Shown here in pieces: positions 46,251 to 58,042 of a stretch of DNA of 64,000 nucleotides (the stretch's first letter is position 1; the number at the start of each line of letters is the position of its first letter). The DNA is from Liriodendron chinense (lineage: Eukaryota > Streptophyta > Magnoliopsida > Magnoliales > Magnoliaceae): contig PVNU02001555.1 in the NCBI GenBank assembly GCA_003013855.2, positions 1-64,000 on the forward strand, read 5' to 3'. Position numbers and translations under genes: made by a program. The notes beneath the pieces were generated by a model. That model did not search any database and was not told the DNA's origin. It worked only from the letters and a program-made list of their open reading frames with translations.

Positions 46251-46994
46251 ACCTACACTAGTGCATTTTTAGTGACATGTTATTTAATGAGATGTATGTT
46301 GTGCAGCTGTTGGTGAGCCTGGTGAGCTCATATAGGTATGAAGGGGAAGAGGTGCATGAGAAGGTGGCTAAAGCAGAGTCAGATAAGCTACATGTTTCCA
46401 TTGAAAACAAGCACTTGGACCAGGAACATATTATTTGGATACTCAGCACCAGGAACAAGTTCCAACTCCAAGCAACTTTCTCCTGTTACAAAGACGACAA
46501 CAGCATGCCCATCGACGAGGTATGCACTTATTTCAAAATGTGAATCTACCGTGTTAAACCATTTCCATTGTCTAATCGATTGGAGCCGCCAACTCAACAT
46601 AACTCGTGGTGATGTCGTGCCGAGTCAATTTGGAATTAACCTTGTCTTGGCCAACTTGATTCAGTGAGATTTGGAGCTGACTAACTAGAAACTCACTTGT
46701 GGTAATGACTAGGTACCAACTCTACAAAACTTGTTGAGTCAGTTCACTGGCTGGGCCGACTTGACATAACTCCTGGTGACTCAAGTCACTCAGCCAGTTT
46801 CAATGGCTTGCTTGAGTCACTCACCTGGTCAATATGCCTTTTTTTCTTCTCTTTAGTAAAAAAAGGAGGCAATGAGATTCAAACTCACAACAAGGTTCAA
46901 AGGTTTGCCCAGCTTACCTTAAAAACTTGCAAATTGATGGTATTCAAATAAATATATTATTTCCTTTGTGTCTAAAACCTTGTTGCAGATCTAA

Positions 46995-47354
46995 GGGGTC
47001 GTTTGGATGCCTGTAAATGGGCCTGATTGTAAATGATTTACAGGTAAATGGTTTCACAATCTGTGTTTGAATACGAAAAATACTTGTAAATAATTTACAA
47101 GTTATAAATGACTTACACTTTAAGCCCCATTTGATTTACAGGCAGAAAGCTATAATTTCATTTACAAGCTCCCCATTTATAGCCTAACGGCTATATTTTC
47201 AAAAATTGGCTATCTATTTACAGAACTTAAATAATTTATAGGCCATCGAACACAGATAATCATTTACCTCTAAATCATTGATAGCTCACAGCCAAACAGG
47301 ATAGGCTGTAAATCATTTACCAGTTAAACCATTTACAGGCATCAAAACAATGCC
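46995..47354. mobile_element. Tourist-type MITE in annexin B intron 4
   Basis: Ends GGGGTCGTTTGGATGCCTGT and, inverted, GGCATTGTTTTGATGCCTGT form a 26-base terminal inverted repeat with 21 matches. TAA flanks both sides (46992-46994 and 47355-47357), the 3-base target duplication of PIF/Harbinger (Tourist) MITEs. The 360-base body is non-coding and rich in GTAAATGATTTACA palindromes. Confidence 0.8.
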
Positions 47355-48051
47355 TAAGCTACAATCCCATCGTATAGATCCAATGAGAAATAAAGGAAGA
47401 AAGAAAAGAGAATTTTTTTATTTTTCAACACATTGGAACCAAGAAGGAAAAAGAACAATTGGGCCAAGGGAATCTTGGATTCGATCCACGGAACCAACAA
47501 AAAGATCTTGAAAAAGATTAACAGAGTCTAAGGAATGGAAACTAAAAACAAAAGAACAAATGGTACATAAGGTGGCCCATACAAGGGTATCTATTATTCT
47601 CTACAATGCGTTGATTGAAAGTGTTAACCTCTCCACCAACAGGATATTAAAAATAGCATCAACAGCGACTTTGCATCTCTCTTACGGATGGTGGCTTTGT
47701 GCATAGATTCTCCCGAAAAACACTTTGCAGAGGTGAGTCACTACATTTCCTTGAAAAACAGATTTCCTCCCCAGTACCAAGTGAGGTTTTGGTTGTCTTT
47801 ATTACATTTCTCTTCTTAATATCATCTACTGATTGTGAAATCAGGTTGTGAGATCGTCTATCGTGGGTCTTGGAACAGATGAAGATTCACTCACAAGAGC
47901 TATAGTGACTCGGGCAGAAATAGACACGACGAAGATTAAAGAGTATTATTATGAGGTAAACACAGTTAGCATCGTCGACGATGTTGTTGATGACACATCA
48001 GGAGACTACAAGGACTTCTTGGTTACCTTGCTCGGCCATGGGACGTTATGA

Positions 48052-48807
48052 ATGATGGCTCTTATCGACCCACCGATGGTTGTGATGTGATTAAACAAGA
48101 TTTGTAATTGCTGAATGTAATAATAACAGGGAATGATCCTACACAGCTAGTTTGCACTGTATTAACATGCAAATTAGTTGTATTGGAAATGTGAGTGGAA
48201 CAACTGATTGGTTGAACCTATAATTGAAGGGCCATCAAGCGAACAATCACACTTGCCGTACTATCTACGGCCATTAAAATGGACAAGGGTATGATAGAAA
48301 AGGTCCAATTATCAAGCTCGACTGGTGATGATGAAAGTAACCATACTTCCATTGTTTAGGATCAATGATCAGTGTGATTCTGGAGCTGTGGCTGGCAGAA
48401 AGTGAGGCACACCATGGACCATCCAGATCAATGTTTTAGGCTCTTGATGATGCTTCCAAAGAAACTAAGTTGCACGCTGATGTGGTGCAAACTAGTTGTG
48501 TAAGATCATTCCCCCTCAATAATCTTGTAATGGGTAATCTGTTTTATGTGATTTGGTTTGTTGTTTTAGGAATATCTTTCCCATGCTTGATCAGTCCATG
48601 AATATCACCTTCCTAGTTCCAAAATCAGGCCCATAAGCCTGGGCATTTAAAGGGCATGTTCAGCTCAGCTCATCATCAGCATGCGTTGTTTGTGCGCTTT
48701 ACAAAATGAAAATGAAACTGAAACAAGTACATGCTTTACAAAATGAAACTCAAACAAGCTCGGCATTTATGCCAGAATCCACAAGAGTTAGTTTACCAGA
48801 TGCAATT
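48052..48807. other. 3' flank of annexin B, non-coding
   Basis: The 3' untranslated part with AATGTAATAATAACAGG (near 48115) could supply a poly(A) signal. No gene follows before the copia LTR. Short duplicated phrases (GCTTTACAAAATGAAA at about 48697 and 48731) occur near the end. Confidence 0.4.
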
Positions 48808-48924
48808 GTTAAGTCATGTATATTTAGGCAATTATGTTTCTATTTTTCCCTGTTTTGCCCCTGGCCCATGTTGGGCTGTTATGTGGATAAAAGGGGCTTT
48901 CTTGTAATTTGGTAAACAATATAA
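48808..48924 (+). repeat. Truncated 5' LTR of the copia element
   Basis: 117 bases match 52405-52523 (GGCCCATGTTGGGCTGTT, AAAAGGGGCTTTCTTGTAAT) and stop at AACAATATAA, joined to RT sequence GGGGCTGTTATGCTATGGCA. Confidence 0.8.
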
Positions 48925-48936
48925 AAGGGGCTGTTA

Positions 48937-49801
48937 TGCTATGGCAGAGGAGCTTCGTGCTTTAGATGAGAACCGTACGTGGGAACTTATCCCGTGTTCT
49001 CCAGGCTAACAACTCATTGGCAGTAAATGGGTGTATTCCATAAAGCTCAAGTCTGATGGCTCTTTGGATAGATACAAGACTAGCCTAGCCTTGTATCTAT
49101 CTAGAGAGCCATCAGACTTGAGCTTTATGGAATACACCCATTTACTGCCAATGAGTTGTTGGTCTGGAGAACGCGGGATAAGTTCCTATGTACGGTTCTC
49201 ATCTAAAGCACGAAGCTCCTCTGCCATAGCATCTCTCCAACAACTCTGAGCCGCAGCCTGTGAGTAAGATGTGGGAATGGAAATAGAGTCCAAAGTGGAA
49301 GACATAGCTGGCATAGAATAAATGAGGCGATCAGGAGCTCTATGAGGGCGGGTAGAGCGACATACCAAAGAAGTATCCGGATCGGCAACAAGAGTGGCGG
49401 TGGGCATGGGTAGAGGAGGAGGAGGTCTTGGCTGACGAGTATAAACCTGCAATGGGTGAGGCAGCACAGTGGATCAGGAGCTCTATGAGGGCGGGTAGAG
49501 CGACATACCAAAGAAGTATCCGGATCGGCAACAAGAGTGGCGGTGGGCATGGGTAGAGGAGGAGGAGGTCTTGGCTGACGAGTATAAACCTGCAATGGGT
49601 GAGGCAGCACAGTGGATGCAGATGGTATGTTAGGAAAAAAAGTGAAACCAAGTGATGGAGACGTAGAGGTAGAAGCAACAATCGGCATATGGAAGGGAAC
49701 ATGTTTAAGAAAGATAACATTACGAGAGACCCGCATCCGACAAGCAATGAGATCATAGTATCGGAATCCTTTTTGTGTCTCCCTAAAGCCCAAATACATG
49801 C
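48937..49801 (-). pseudogene. Inverted copia segment with palindromic junction
   Basis: 48937-49086 is plus-strand start of RT (MAEELRALDENRTWELI). 49086-49236 is the same sequence inverted, so two 150-base arms abut. The minus strand then continues through the integrase-RT linker (SYSQAA, STSPSLGFTFF) to 49801, matching plus-strand 50478-51062. Inside, a 143-base block at about 49330-49472 is repeated at 49474-49616. Confidence 0.85.
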
Positions 49802-50670
49802 ATCTAACAAATCTGTTTTAGATCTTACTTGTTCTTCTTGTTGCTTATCTAAAAGTAAATGTGCTCCATTCTCTCTAAGCACAACTCGCTCTACTTCTAT
49901 ATTTGAACTTGTCCATACTGATGTCTGGGGGCCGTCCCCTATTTTATCCATGTCTGGGTTACGCTATTATGTTATTTTCATTGATGATTTCACTCGCTAC
50001 ATATGGATCTTCTTTATGCACTCGAAATCCCAAGTTTTTGGTATCTTCAAATAATTTGTTTCTATGGTTGACACTCAATTCGGGGCCAAGATTCAGATCC
50101 TATGTTCCGACTCAGGAGGGGAGTATGTCTCCCTGAATTTTAGTGCTTAGCTTCAAGATCGTGGGATTATTCATCAGAGGACTTGTCCTGATACTTCTCA
50201 ACAGAATGGGGTAGCTGAACGGAAAAATCGGCATATAGTTGAGACTGCAAACACATTAATGACTGATATGGTGGTTCCCCGTTCCTATTGGGCTGAAGCC
50301 ATGTTGCACTCAATCTACTTAATTAATTGCATGCCCACTAAACTTTTAGATAACTCTTCTCCCTATTTTGTTTTGTATGGTTCTCTTCCTGATTATTCCA
50401 AATTTAGGGTCTTTGAATGTCTTTGTTATGTTCACCTTGCCTCCCGTGAACGTCATAAACTTTCACCCAGATCAGTTAGATGCATGTATTTGGGATTTGG
50501 GGAGACACAGAAAGGATTCCGGTGCTATAATCCCGTTGCTCGTCGGATACGGGTGTCTCGTAATGTTATCTTTCTTGAACATGTTCCCTTCCATACGCCG
50601 ACTATTACTTCTACCTCTACGTCTCCATCACTTGGTTTCACTTTTTTCCTGACATACCATCTGCATCCAC
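49802..50670 (+). pseudogene. Copia integrase, 5' part missing
   Basis: The plus strand resumes with a CSSCCLSKSKC finger remnant, then HTDVWGP, LCSDSGGEY and QQNGVAERKNRH, which supply D, D and E of the copia integrase core. Stops at about 50052 and 50146 and frame changes break it. The linker ends in Pro/Ser-rich sequence. Confidence 0.82.
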
Positions 50671-50911
50671 TGTGCTGCCTCGCCCATTGCAGGTTTATAC
50701 TCTTCAGCCAAGACCTCCTCCTCCTCTACCCATTCCCACCACCACTCCTGCTGCCGATCCGGATACTTCTTTGGTACGTCGCTCTACCTGCCCTCATAGA
50801 GCTCCTGATCGCCTCATTTATTCTATCCTAGCTATGACTTCTACTTTGGACTCTATCTCCATTCCCACATCTTACTCACAGGCTGCGGGTTAGAGTTGTT
50901 GGAGAGATGCT

Positions 50912-51613
50912 ATGGCAGAGAAGCTTCGTGCTTTAGATGAGAACCGTACGTGGGAACTTATCCCGCGTTCTCCAAACCAACAACTCATTGGCAGTAAATG
51001 GGTGTATTCCATAAAGCTCAAGTCTGATGGCTCTCTGGATAGATACAAGGCTAGGCTAGTCGTCCAAGGGTACAAACAAGAGTATGGTATTGATTATGAT
51101 AAGACCTCCGCCCCTGTCACCAAAATGAAAACTGTTAGAACTCTTCTTGCCCTTGCCTCCATTCGTGCTTGGCCCATCTTTCAGATGGATGTGAAGAATG
51201 CCTTTCTTCATGGCGACCTTCAAGAGACGGTGTATATGAAATTGCTTCCAGGATCTAATACCGGTATTGGTGATATGGTTTACCACTTGAAGAAGGCTCT
51301 GTATGGTCTCAAGCAATCTCCTCGTGCTTGGTTTCATCAGTTCCATGATGTAGTTGTCGATGCTGGTTTTTCTCAAAGTGGCTACGATCCCTCCTTATTT
51401 ATCCGCACTACCTCTTGGGGCTTTGTCATTGTTCTCATCTATGTGGATGATCTCATATTGACTGGTAGTGATTCTGCTTGGATTACCGAGCTTCAGAAGG
51501 TACTCTCCTCTTCCTTCAAAATGAAGGACCTGGGTCCTCTCACCTACTTTTTGGGACTTGAAGTCTCGCGTTCTAAACGTGGCATTCTTATAAGCCAACA
51601 TAAATATACTTAG
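50912..51613 (+). pseudogene. Copia reverse transcriptase
   Basis: Clear RT of the copia type: GSKWVYSIKLKSDGSL, RYKARLVVQGYKQEYGIDY, MDVKNAFLHGDL, LYGLKQSPRAW and LIYVDDLILTG. All catalytic acids remain. A TAG at 51611 (CAG in relatives) separates it from the connection region. Open for about 230 residues, better preserved than the Tat RT. Confidence 0.88.
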
Positions 51614-51634
51614 GATCTCATTGTCATAGCTCCG

Positions 51635-52390
51635 TTGACGGATCAAAAATCTTGTCCAACTACCATGGAACTAAATGTTCAATATGGCCGTGATGATGGG
51701 GACTTGCTGGAGCAACCAACTCTTTACCGTCGTTTAGTCAGAAGTCTGGTATATTTGACGATGACTCACCCCGACATTGCTTATGCGGTTCGAGTTGTCA
51801 GTCAATTCGTCTCAGCACCCCGAACCTTGCACATGACTGCTGTTCTTCGGATCATCCGATATTTACGTGCAACTGTGGACCGATCTTTGTTTTTCTCTTC
51901 GAGTGCTCCTTTGGAGCTTCAGGCCTATTCCGATGATGATTGGGTGGGGTGTGCAGTTACCCGCCGGTCCACCACCGGGTATTGCGTGTTTCTTGGTTCC
52001 TCGCTCATCTCTTGGAGGTGCAAGAAACAACCAACAGTCTTTAAGTCCAGCACGGAGTCTGAGTACCATGCGATGTCCGCTGCATGCAGTGAAGTTATCT
52101 AGCTCCGTGGACTTCTTTCTGATCTTGGGGTTAAGCTTTCGACCCCAACCCCTCTTCATGTCGATAAGATCAGTGCCATTCAGATTTCCTCCAAACCTAT
52201 CTTTCATGAGAGGACGAAGCACATAGAGGTGGACTGCCACTTCATTCGCAAAAAATATCAATTCGGCATCATCTCTCTTCCTCATGTGGCGTCACATGAT
52301 CAAATTGTTGACATTCTAACCAAGACGTTACCTTCGGCCCGTCATTCCTTCCTCATTTCCAAACTCATGCTGGTGCATCACCCACCTTAG
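51635..52390 (+). pseudogene. Copia RNase H and 3' end
   Basis: LVYLTMTHPDIAYAVRVVSQ, YSDDDWVGC, TRRSTTGYCVFLG and STESEYHAMS are RNase H motifs of copia elements. A TAG at 52100 (TGG in relatives) is followed in frame by HVDKISAIQIS, KHIEVDCHFIR and LTKTLPS, the usual tail. The purine tract follows at once. Confidence 0.85.
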
Positions 52391-52404
52391 TTTGAGGGGG
52401 GGTG

Positions 52405-52560
52405 TTAAGTCATGTATATTTAGGTAATTATGTTTCTATTTTTCCCTGTTTTGACCCTGGCCCATGTTGGGCTGTTGTGTATAAAAGGGGCTTTCTTGTA
52501 ATTTGGTAAACAATATAATAAAGTTGTTTCCTTTCTTTGGGTTGTAGAGAAACCCTTCAA
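52405..52560 (+). repeat. 3' LTR of the copia element
   Basis: Begins TGTTAAGTCATG directly after the purine tract and contains GTATAAAAGGGG (TATA-like, 52471). The transcribed end may extend to about 52600 (AACTTGTGAGGACTTTG). No paired end was found. Confidence 0.7.
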
Positions 52561-53425
52561 TCTGGAACTTGTGAGGACTTTGCTGTCTATCATCAATTAG
52601 GTTCCAATGCTAATGAAAGCTGTTGATAATAGGTTTGCTAGCCTAGCATACATGCGGTGGTGCATGCTAACCTGCCGACTATACCAGAAGTCTAAATAGT
52701 TCATTAAGAGGACCCTAACATGTAGACTTGCATATTAAAAAATCAGGCCAATCCAACCATCATAGAGCTAGTTAGGCCCACAAGATGATGGTTCTTTTCT
52801 TGTGGGCCATTTCCCATCATTTCTTTTCTGGGCTCCCACAACAAAAAGCACTGTTGCCAATGGTACACCCAACTGCCCCAAGAAGGGATTTTGGTCCAAA
52901 CGTGCCAAAACCTTGTATGACTATTGGGGGGGGAAAAAAGGATGCTTGAGGTCCGTAACATGAAAGAGGATTAAAGAACATCACAGTAATCACTATTTCA
53001 ACGTTTGTGTTCAATTAACCTTAATACCAATGACAAATACAATTCTTGCTGTTGGCATTGGAAAAGGTGGGTCCACCTTTCTGTGATCCTGGACATTAAT
53101 TTGTTGTGAACCACCAGAAATGGGCAACAAACAGATCTCATTCGACAATACTAGCTAAAAGATACCCCAAACTGGAAGATGCTAACTATCAAATCTCTTC
53201 TTTCAATTTACATGTTAACAATGAGCTCCACATGTACAAATCAATGACTTGGATAAACCAACCATGGGCCCCAAATGTACAGATTAGGTACCAAACAGGG
53301 GTTGGACCAAATGGATGGTCCACATGCCATATAAAACTCATTTCACTAGACCATGCAAATGAGTTGCCAAAGCTCATTGCCCCAGAGAACATTCCAACCT
53401 CTTGTTTCATCCATTCAAGACATGA
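52561..53425. other. Non-coding region before the duplicated exon block
   Basis: No gene seen. Exon 1 of annexin C would be expected upstream of 54415, but I found no match to the conserved start (PxPxxDxExL) here. Confidence 0.4.
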
Positions 53426-53803
53426 TGGGAATGTATTTTGATGATAGATTGTGATCTTGGTTAGTGGGTGTTGTCCCCAAGGGATGCTGAAGACACTAAC
53501 CACCTGTTAATCCAACAGTTTAAGGTCGCTCCGTCAATGCCGCAATGATTAGTCAGTTAGTTGTGGCCAGAAGCATAAGATCATTTGGAAAGAAAAACCA
53601 CACTTTAGTCAATTGTCCTCAGCCACTATCTATTGAGTTAAACGTCTTGTTTGCTCACGGGTAGAATCCTCTGGGTCCTTTCCTTCGTTTAACATGGGTG
53701 ATGTTGATCTCTGTTGGTCCGAGATTGTTCTAATGTCTTAGCTTTGTTTCCTAACCATCCCCTCCCCCCCCCCCCCCCCCGAAAAAAAAAAAAAAAAAAA
53801 ACC
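53426..53803 (+). mobile_element. LINE 3' remnant, copy 1
   Basis: The 3' end of a non-LTR element, shown by its partner at 56105, where DTNHLLIRCLFEAAVWD-like coding recalls the zinc-binding end of an L1-type reverse transcriptase. It ends in a long A-run (53782-53801) after a run of C. In this copy about 33 bases of the coding part are missing. Confidence 0.5.
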
Positions 53804-54212
53804 ATGATTTTGGCATAACCAAACATGCCCTAAAACATAATGTTTCATACATTTCTTGAAAGATGGGATTTTACTAGATGCACGTGTTTGTGTTACATTT
53901 CTTTTTTTTCTTTCTTTGGAAGAAATCTTTCGCTAATTTTGATTACTCTTTTCAGATTAATTTATTAAACATGAGTCGTGCCTTTTTATGCTGTACTAAC
54001 CTTCTCTTATTTTTTCTATTTGCCTCTTTTTTATATCTAAATTGTACTATTAGATTGATGGGTTCCTCCTCTTAAATCCACATCTTTCTTTTCTTGTAGT
54101 CTTTTCAAACTTCAATTCTTCTTGTTACATCGGTCTATTGAGGATGATTTTTCTTATGGGTTTTTTCCTCTCTGTTCTCCTCGCATTGATTTCTAATTTC
54201 TAGCAATTCGAT

Positions 54213-54213
<1 letters not shown>

Positions 54214-54277
<64 letters not shown>
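54214..54277. repeat. (CT)n simple repeat
   Basis: An uninterrupted CT dinucleotide run of about 64 bases. The second unit of the duplication lacks it at this place. Confidence 0.95.
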
Positions 54278-54279
<2 letters not shown>

Positions 54280-54414
54280 TTTTGGTATAGCAATTTGATG
54301 CTCTGATGCCACTTTCATATAAGGCATCTAGTTTTTCTTTAATTTACAATGTTCGTTTATATTTGAAATACAGTTCAAGTAATTTCATTCTAATGTTATG
54401 CTGTGGTATGATAG

Positions 54415-54560
54415 GGTGGGGAACAAATGAGAAGGCAGTAATTGCAATACTAGCACATAGAAATGCAACTCAAAGGAAGCTGATCAAGCTAGCTTACGAG
54501 GAGCTTTATCAAGAGGATCTCATCAAACGACTCGAATCCGAGCTTTCTGGTGACTTTGAG
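54415..54560 (+). pseudogene. Annexin C exon 2, copy 1 (donor lost)
   Basis: 146 bases after a TATGATAG acceptor encode GWGTNEKAVIAILAHRNATQ to LSGDFE, repeat I with its calcium loop. The frame is open, but the 3' border reads GAG|GGCTAT where copy 2 and other annexins have GAG|GT. Read-through reaches a stop at 54588. Confidence 0.85.
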
Positions 54561-55170
54561 GGCTATCTTCAACAACTAGACCATATATAATCTTTCAGTA
54601 AATAGCAATGATGTGGATTTTATGCTTGTGTGGTCCATGGCATTCATTTGACTAACTATTGAAATGGATGTGATGCCTTTATTTTTGGTATACTAGTCAA
54701 TTGCACATGCACAAATGCATGTGAAATATAAACATAAATAATTTTTAAAAATTATTAAAGGACTTGTTAGGGAAATCGATGCAGCCACTCTTTGCAATCT
54801 ATCCCACCTAGTAGGCCCCACTTTCCACTTGCACATGAAGACCCCTAGGTTCACATGTTTGCTTATCTTTTAGCTATTTTCTTATCTATTCTTTAGTTGA
54901 GATAAATATTAGTTGGGTTACAGTTTGAGTTCAAGTAGGATTTTGGATTCCAACTTCCAAGCCAATGGAAATCTATAAACAGATGTAATCTGGTACTTTC
55001 AAATTGATGAATTGATATTGAATTTTTATTTTCCCTAATGACATGGATTTTATGCTTATGTGATCCATGGCTTTCATTTTAGTAACTATCACAGTGAATA
55101 TATTATGCTATTATGTTCGGAATGCATGGATTAGATTAATCATGTGTCCTGTTCATAAATCCACATCCTT

Positions 55171-55286
55171 GGGTGTGTTTAGATGCCACCCATTTCCCAT
55201 TTTTCATTAAATCTGAGACCGGCATTCGTTGGGAAAGCTGGTGACCAAGGCATTAAACTCATTCTCAGTCAGACCCAAACACACCC
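55171..55286. mobile_element. Short MITE-like element
   Basis: GGGTGTGTTTAGA and, inverted, GGGTGTGTTTGGG end a 116-base non-coding stretch. Ends are like Tourist elements, but no clear TAA or TTA duplication. Confidence 0.45.
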
Positions 55287-56104
55287 TTAGGGCCAATATG
55301 GATGACAGTGGAAAAAAAATTTGAACTCATTTATGCTCGACGGGCGTGATAAGAGGTATTAGCGCCTGCCTTATAAGTTGATGTGCGGTTCAGAATGGCC
55401 GTACACAGGTCCACTTGATCAATTGATGGGGGTGATTCTTTTAGCAAGTCGATGCTCACATGATGTTGCAACTACTAATATGATTTACATTGAAAAAAGA
55501 GTGTAATTTCTGTTTTTCCAACAGTCTCAGCAGATTGGGAAGAAATGATTCAAAATGGAAAAAAAGGTTTCTTTATATGTTTTCATGTGTTCTATATAGC
55601 TGTCCACATTAAGAGACTGTTGGGGTGCATATCGAATCGAACTCCAATTACTTGTCTAATAAAGAGAAAATTAAAATTCTTCTAATTTCTTCCTATCGAG
55701 GATCTCTACTCCCAACTGCCATTGATGTTACTTACAAGTAGGAGTTGAAACAAACAGAATTTCAATTTGATGGTTACAAACTTATTAGGAATGCTAGGAA
55801 ACATTTTGGGTTTTGTCATTTTCACTTCAAGATACTGAATGTTTGCAATTCAATTCAATTGTGCATCCAAATGGTGCCGCTATGTGCATTCGAATGTGTT
55901 TTTGGGTTTCATAGATTGATTTTTTTTGTTTTTGTTTTTGTTTTGTTAATATCTTATGTTTCTCATTACATTGGAGTGGTTAGAGGTGTGTTTGCTTGCA
56001 ACAACGTCATGGAATGAATGTTTGAGCCTCTGAAGCCCCAACTGGTTGGATTTGGAAATCAAAGTTCCTCCTAGATTCATCATTTTTTCATGTTTAGTGG
56101 GCTG
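55287..56104. other. Unique spacer between duplication units
   Basis: AT-rich and non-coding. It has a TTTTTGTTTTTGTTTTTG run at about 55920. No gene. Confidence 0.45.
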
Positions 56105-56475
56105 GGAATGTATTTTGATGATAGATTGTGATCTTGGTTAGTGGGTGTTGTCCCCAAGGGATGCTGAAGACACTAACCACCTGTTAATCCGCTGTCTGTT
56201 TGAGGCAGCAGTATGGGATGGTGCTTCCAACAGTTTAAGGTCTCTCTGTCAATGCTGTAATGATTAATCAGTTAGTTGTGGCCGGAAGCATGAGATCATT
56301 TGGGGAAAAAACCACACTTTTGTCAATTGTCCTCAGCCACTATCTATTGAGTTAAACATCTCGTTTGCTCATGGGCAGAAGCTCCTTTGTTGAACACGAG
56401 TGGTGTTGATCTCTGTTGGTCAGATATTATTCTAATATCTTAGCTTTGTTTCCTGACAAAAAAGAAGAAGAAAAA
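56105..56475 (+). mobile_element. LINE 3' remnant, copy 2
   Basis: Plus-strand coding near 56160-56220 (DTNHLLIRCLFEAAVWD) matches the ExxxHLLxxCxxxxxxW pattern of the zinc-binding end of L1-type reverse transcriptases. An A-rich tail (GACAAAAAAGAAGAAG) ends it near 56475. Confidence 0.55.
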
Positions 56476-56899
56476 ATCAAGATATTTGGTGCAACCAAAC
56501 ATGCCCTAAAACATAATGTTTCATACATTTCTTAAAGGATGGGATTTTAGTAGATGCACATGTTTGTGTAACATTTTTTTTTTTTTTGGGAAGAAATCTT
56601 TTGCTAATTTTGATTACTCTTTTCAGATTAATTAAACTTCAATGCTTCTTGTTACATCAGTCTATCGAGGATGATTTTTCTTTCAGGTTTTCTCGTTTTT
56701 TACTCTCTGTTCTCCTCGTATTGATTTCTAATTTATAGCAATTGGATGTTCTCTTTTTTTGCCTCTTTGGTGTTGCAATTCAATGCTCTGATGCCACTTT
56801 CATATAAAGCATCTAGTTTTTCTTTAATTTCCGATGTTCGTTTATATTTGAAATACGGTTCAAGTACTTTCATTCTAATGTTATGCTGTGGTATGATAG

Positions 56900-57045
56900 G
56901 GTGGGGAACGAATGAGAAGGCAGTAATTGCAATACTAGTGCATAGAAATGCAACTCAAAGGAAGCTGATCAGGCTAGCTTATGAAGAACTTTATCAAGAG
57001 GATCTCATCAAATGACTCGAATCCGAGCTCTCTGGTGACTTTGAG
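56900..57045 (+). pseudogene. Annexin C exon 2, copy 2 (premature stop)
   Basis: Same 146-base exon as copy 1, with an intact donor (GAG|GTCTAT) but TGA at 57012 where copy 1 has CGA (Arg). It encodes GWGTNEKAVIAIL with the repeat I calcium loop. Neither copy alone could supply a correct exon. Confidence 0.85.
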
Positions 57046-57606
57046 GTCTATCTTCAACAACTAGACCATATAATATAATCTTTCAGTAAATAGCAATGAT
57101 GTGGATTTTATGCTTGTGTGGTCCATGGCATTCATTTGAGTAACTATTGAAATGGATGTGATGCTATCATTTTTGGTATACTAGTCAATTGCACATGCAC
57201 AAATGCATGTGAAATATAAACATAAATAATTTTTAAAAATTATTAAAGGACTTGTTAGGGAAATTGATGCATCCACTCCTTGCTATCGATCCCACCTAGT
57301 AGGCCCCACTTTCCACTTGCACATGAAGACCCCTTGGTTCACATGTTTGCTTATCTTTTAGCTATTTTCTTATCTATTCTTTAGTTGAGATAAATATTAG
57401 GAGTTGGGTTAGAGTTTGAGTTCAATTAGGATTTTGGATTCCAACTTCTAAGCCAATGGAAATCTATAAACAGATGCAATCTGGTACTTTCAAATTGTTG
57501 AATTGATATTGAATTTTTATTTTCCCTAATGACATGGATTTTATGCTTATATGATCCATGGCTTTCATTTTAGTAACTATCACAGTGAATATATTATGCT
57601 ATTATG

Positions 57607-58042
57607 TATAGGATGCAATTTAGTTCGGACCCACATGCCATACAGCTGATACCATCTTTCAATGATTTAGAACTCTTGTTTGGTGGGGCCCCCTTTGGAT
57701 GGGTGATGATGCAAAAATGCCCCAGTTGGAGAATCCTATCCACCCAATTGTTGGCCTACAAATGGATGGTTAAAACAAGACATAGCCAACAGTCCATACG
57801 GAAGTTTCTGACTAATGGCTGCATTGTTTGATGGAGGAAATAATGTGTCCATTGCTCATCCATGGTGTGGCCCACAAAATGAACTGTCTTTAACACTGCA
57901 TTGCTGAACGTCTCAAGTCACCTGTGCAAACTTCTGGCTGGAGAATTACACAGCTGAAGGGAGCATTAAACCATACCCCATTAACCCACTATTCTGTTTT
58001 AAGATGCGAAAGGTATTGAAAAATCATTTTACGTGTATACAG
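57607..58042. other. Intron sequence before annexin C exon 3
   Basis: Contains GGTGGGGCCCCCTTTGGATG and GTGTGGCCCACAAAATG strings, remnants of the GTGGGGCCCAC family. From about 57960 it matches the start of locus A. Confidence 0.45.

Larger units (their letters stand above)
42933..48051 (+). pseudogene. Annexin locus B (D3-like), six exons, two single-base losses
   Basis: Exons: 42933-43013, 43885-44030, 45144-45364, 46307-46519, 47643-47732, 47844-48051, all with GT-AG borders. They encode a full annexin: ITIPDPLPSPIEDCEKL, GWGADKKAIISIL (repeat I calcium loop), VRKAYCSLYRCSLEEDIA (II), SSYRYEGEEVHEKV (III) and GLGTDEDSLTRAIVTRAEID (IV loop). The match to Arabidopsis annexin 3 is strong. 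Exon 1 is one base short (AGAAGG where AGAAAGG restores KAFQG and the phase), and exon 3 is one base short near 45171 (GACCTCC for GACCCTCC). No ATG starts exon 1; GTG stands at 42933. It is either a young pseudogene or a real gene with assembly errors. Confidence 0.85.
48808..52560 (+). mobile_element. Ty1/copia retrotransposon, rearranged and partial
   Basis: LTR fragments TGTTAAGTCATGTATATTTAGG lie at 48808 and 52405. The second follows a classic purine tract (TTTGAGGGGGGG). The 5' LTR is cut at 48924 and joins RT sequence directly. The domain order integrase, RT, RNase H on the plus strand is copia. Gag, protease and the start of integrase are missing. A segment (49082-49801) is present in reverse. 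The right LTR end and a target duplication could not be set. Confidence 0.8.
53426..55113. repeat. Exon-bearing duplication, unit 1 (matches 56105-57606)
   Basis: From GGGAATGTATTTTGATGATAG to CAGTGAATATATTATGCTATT, this block is repeated about 2.5-2.7 kb downstream. It carries a LINE remnant, a poly-C/poly-A run, a CT repeat and annexin exon 2 copy 1. Confidence 0.85.
56105..57606. repeat. Exon-bearing duplication, unit 2
   Basis: Second copy of the block at 53426-55113, slightly shorter because it lacks the long CT and C/A runs. It carries the more complete LINE remnant and annexin exon 2 copy 2. Confidence 0.85.

Noticed and set aside
51863..52285. 140-residue minus-strand frame
   Set aside because: Lies opposite the copia RNase H, whose motifs are clear on the plus strand.
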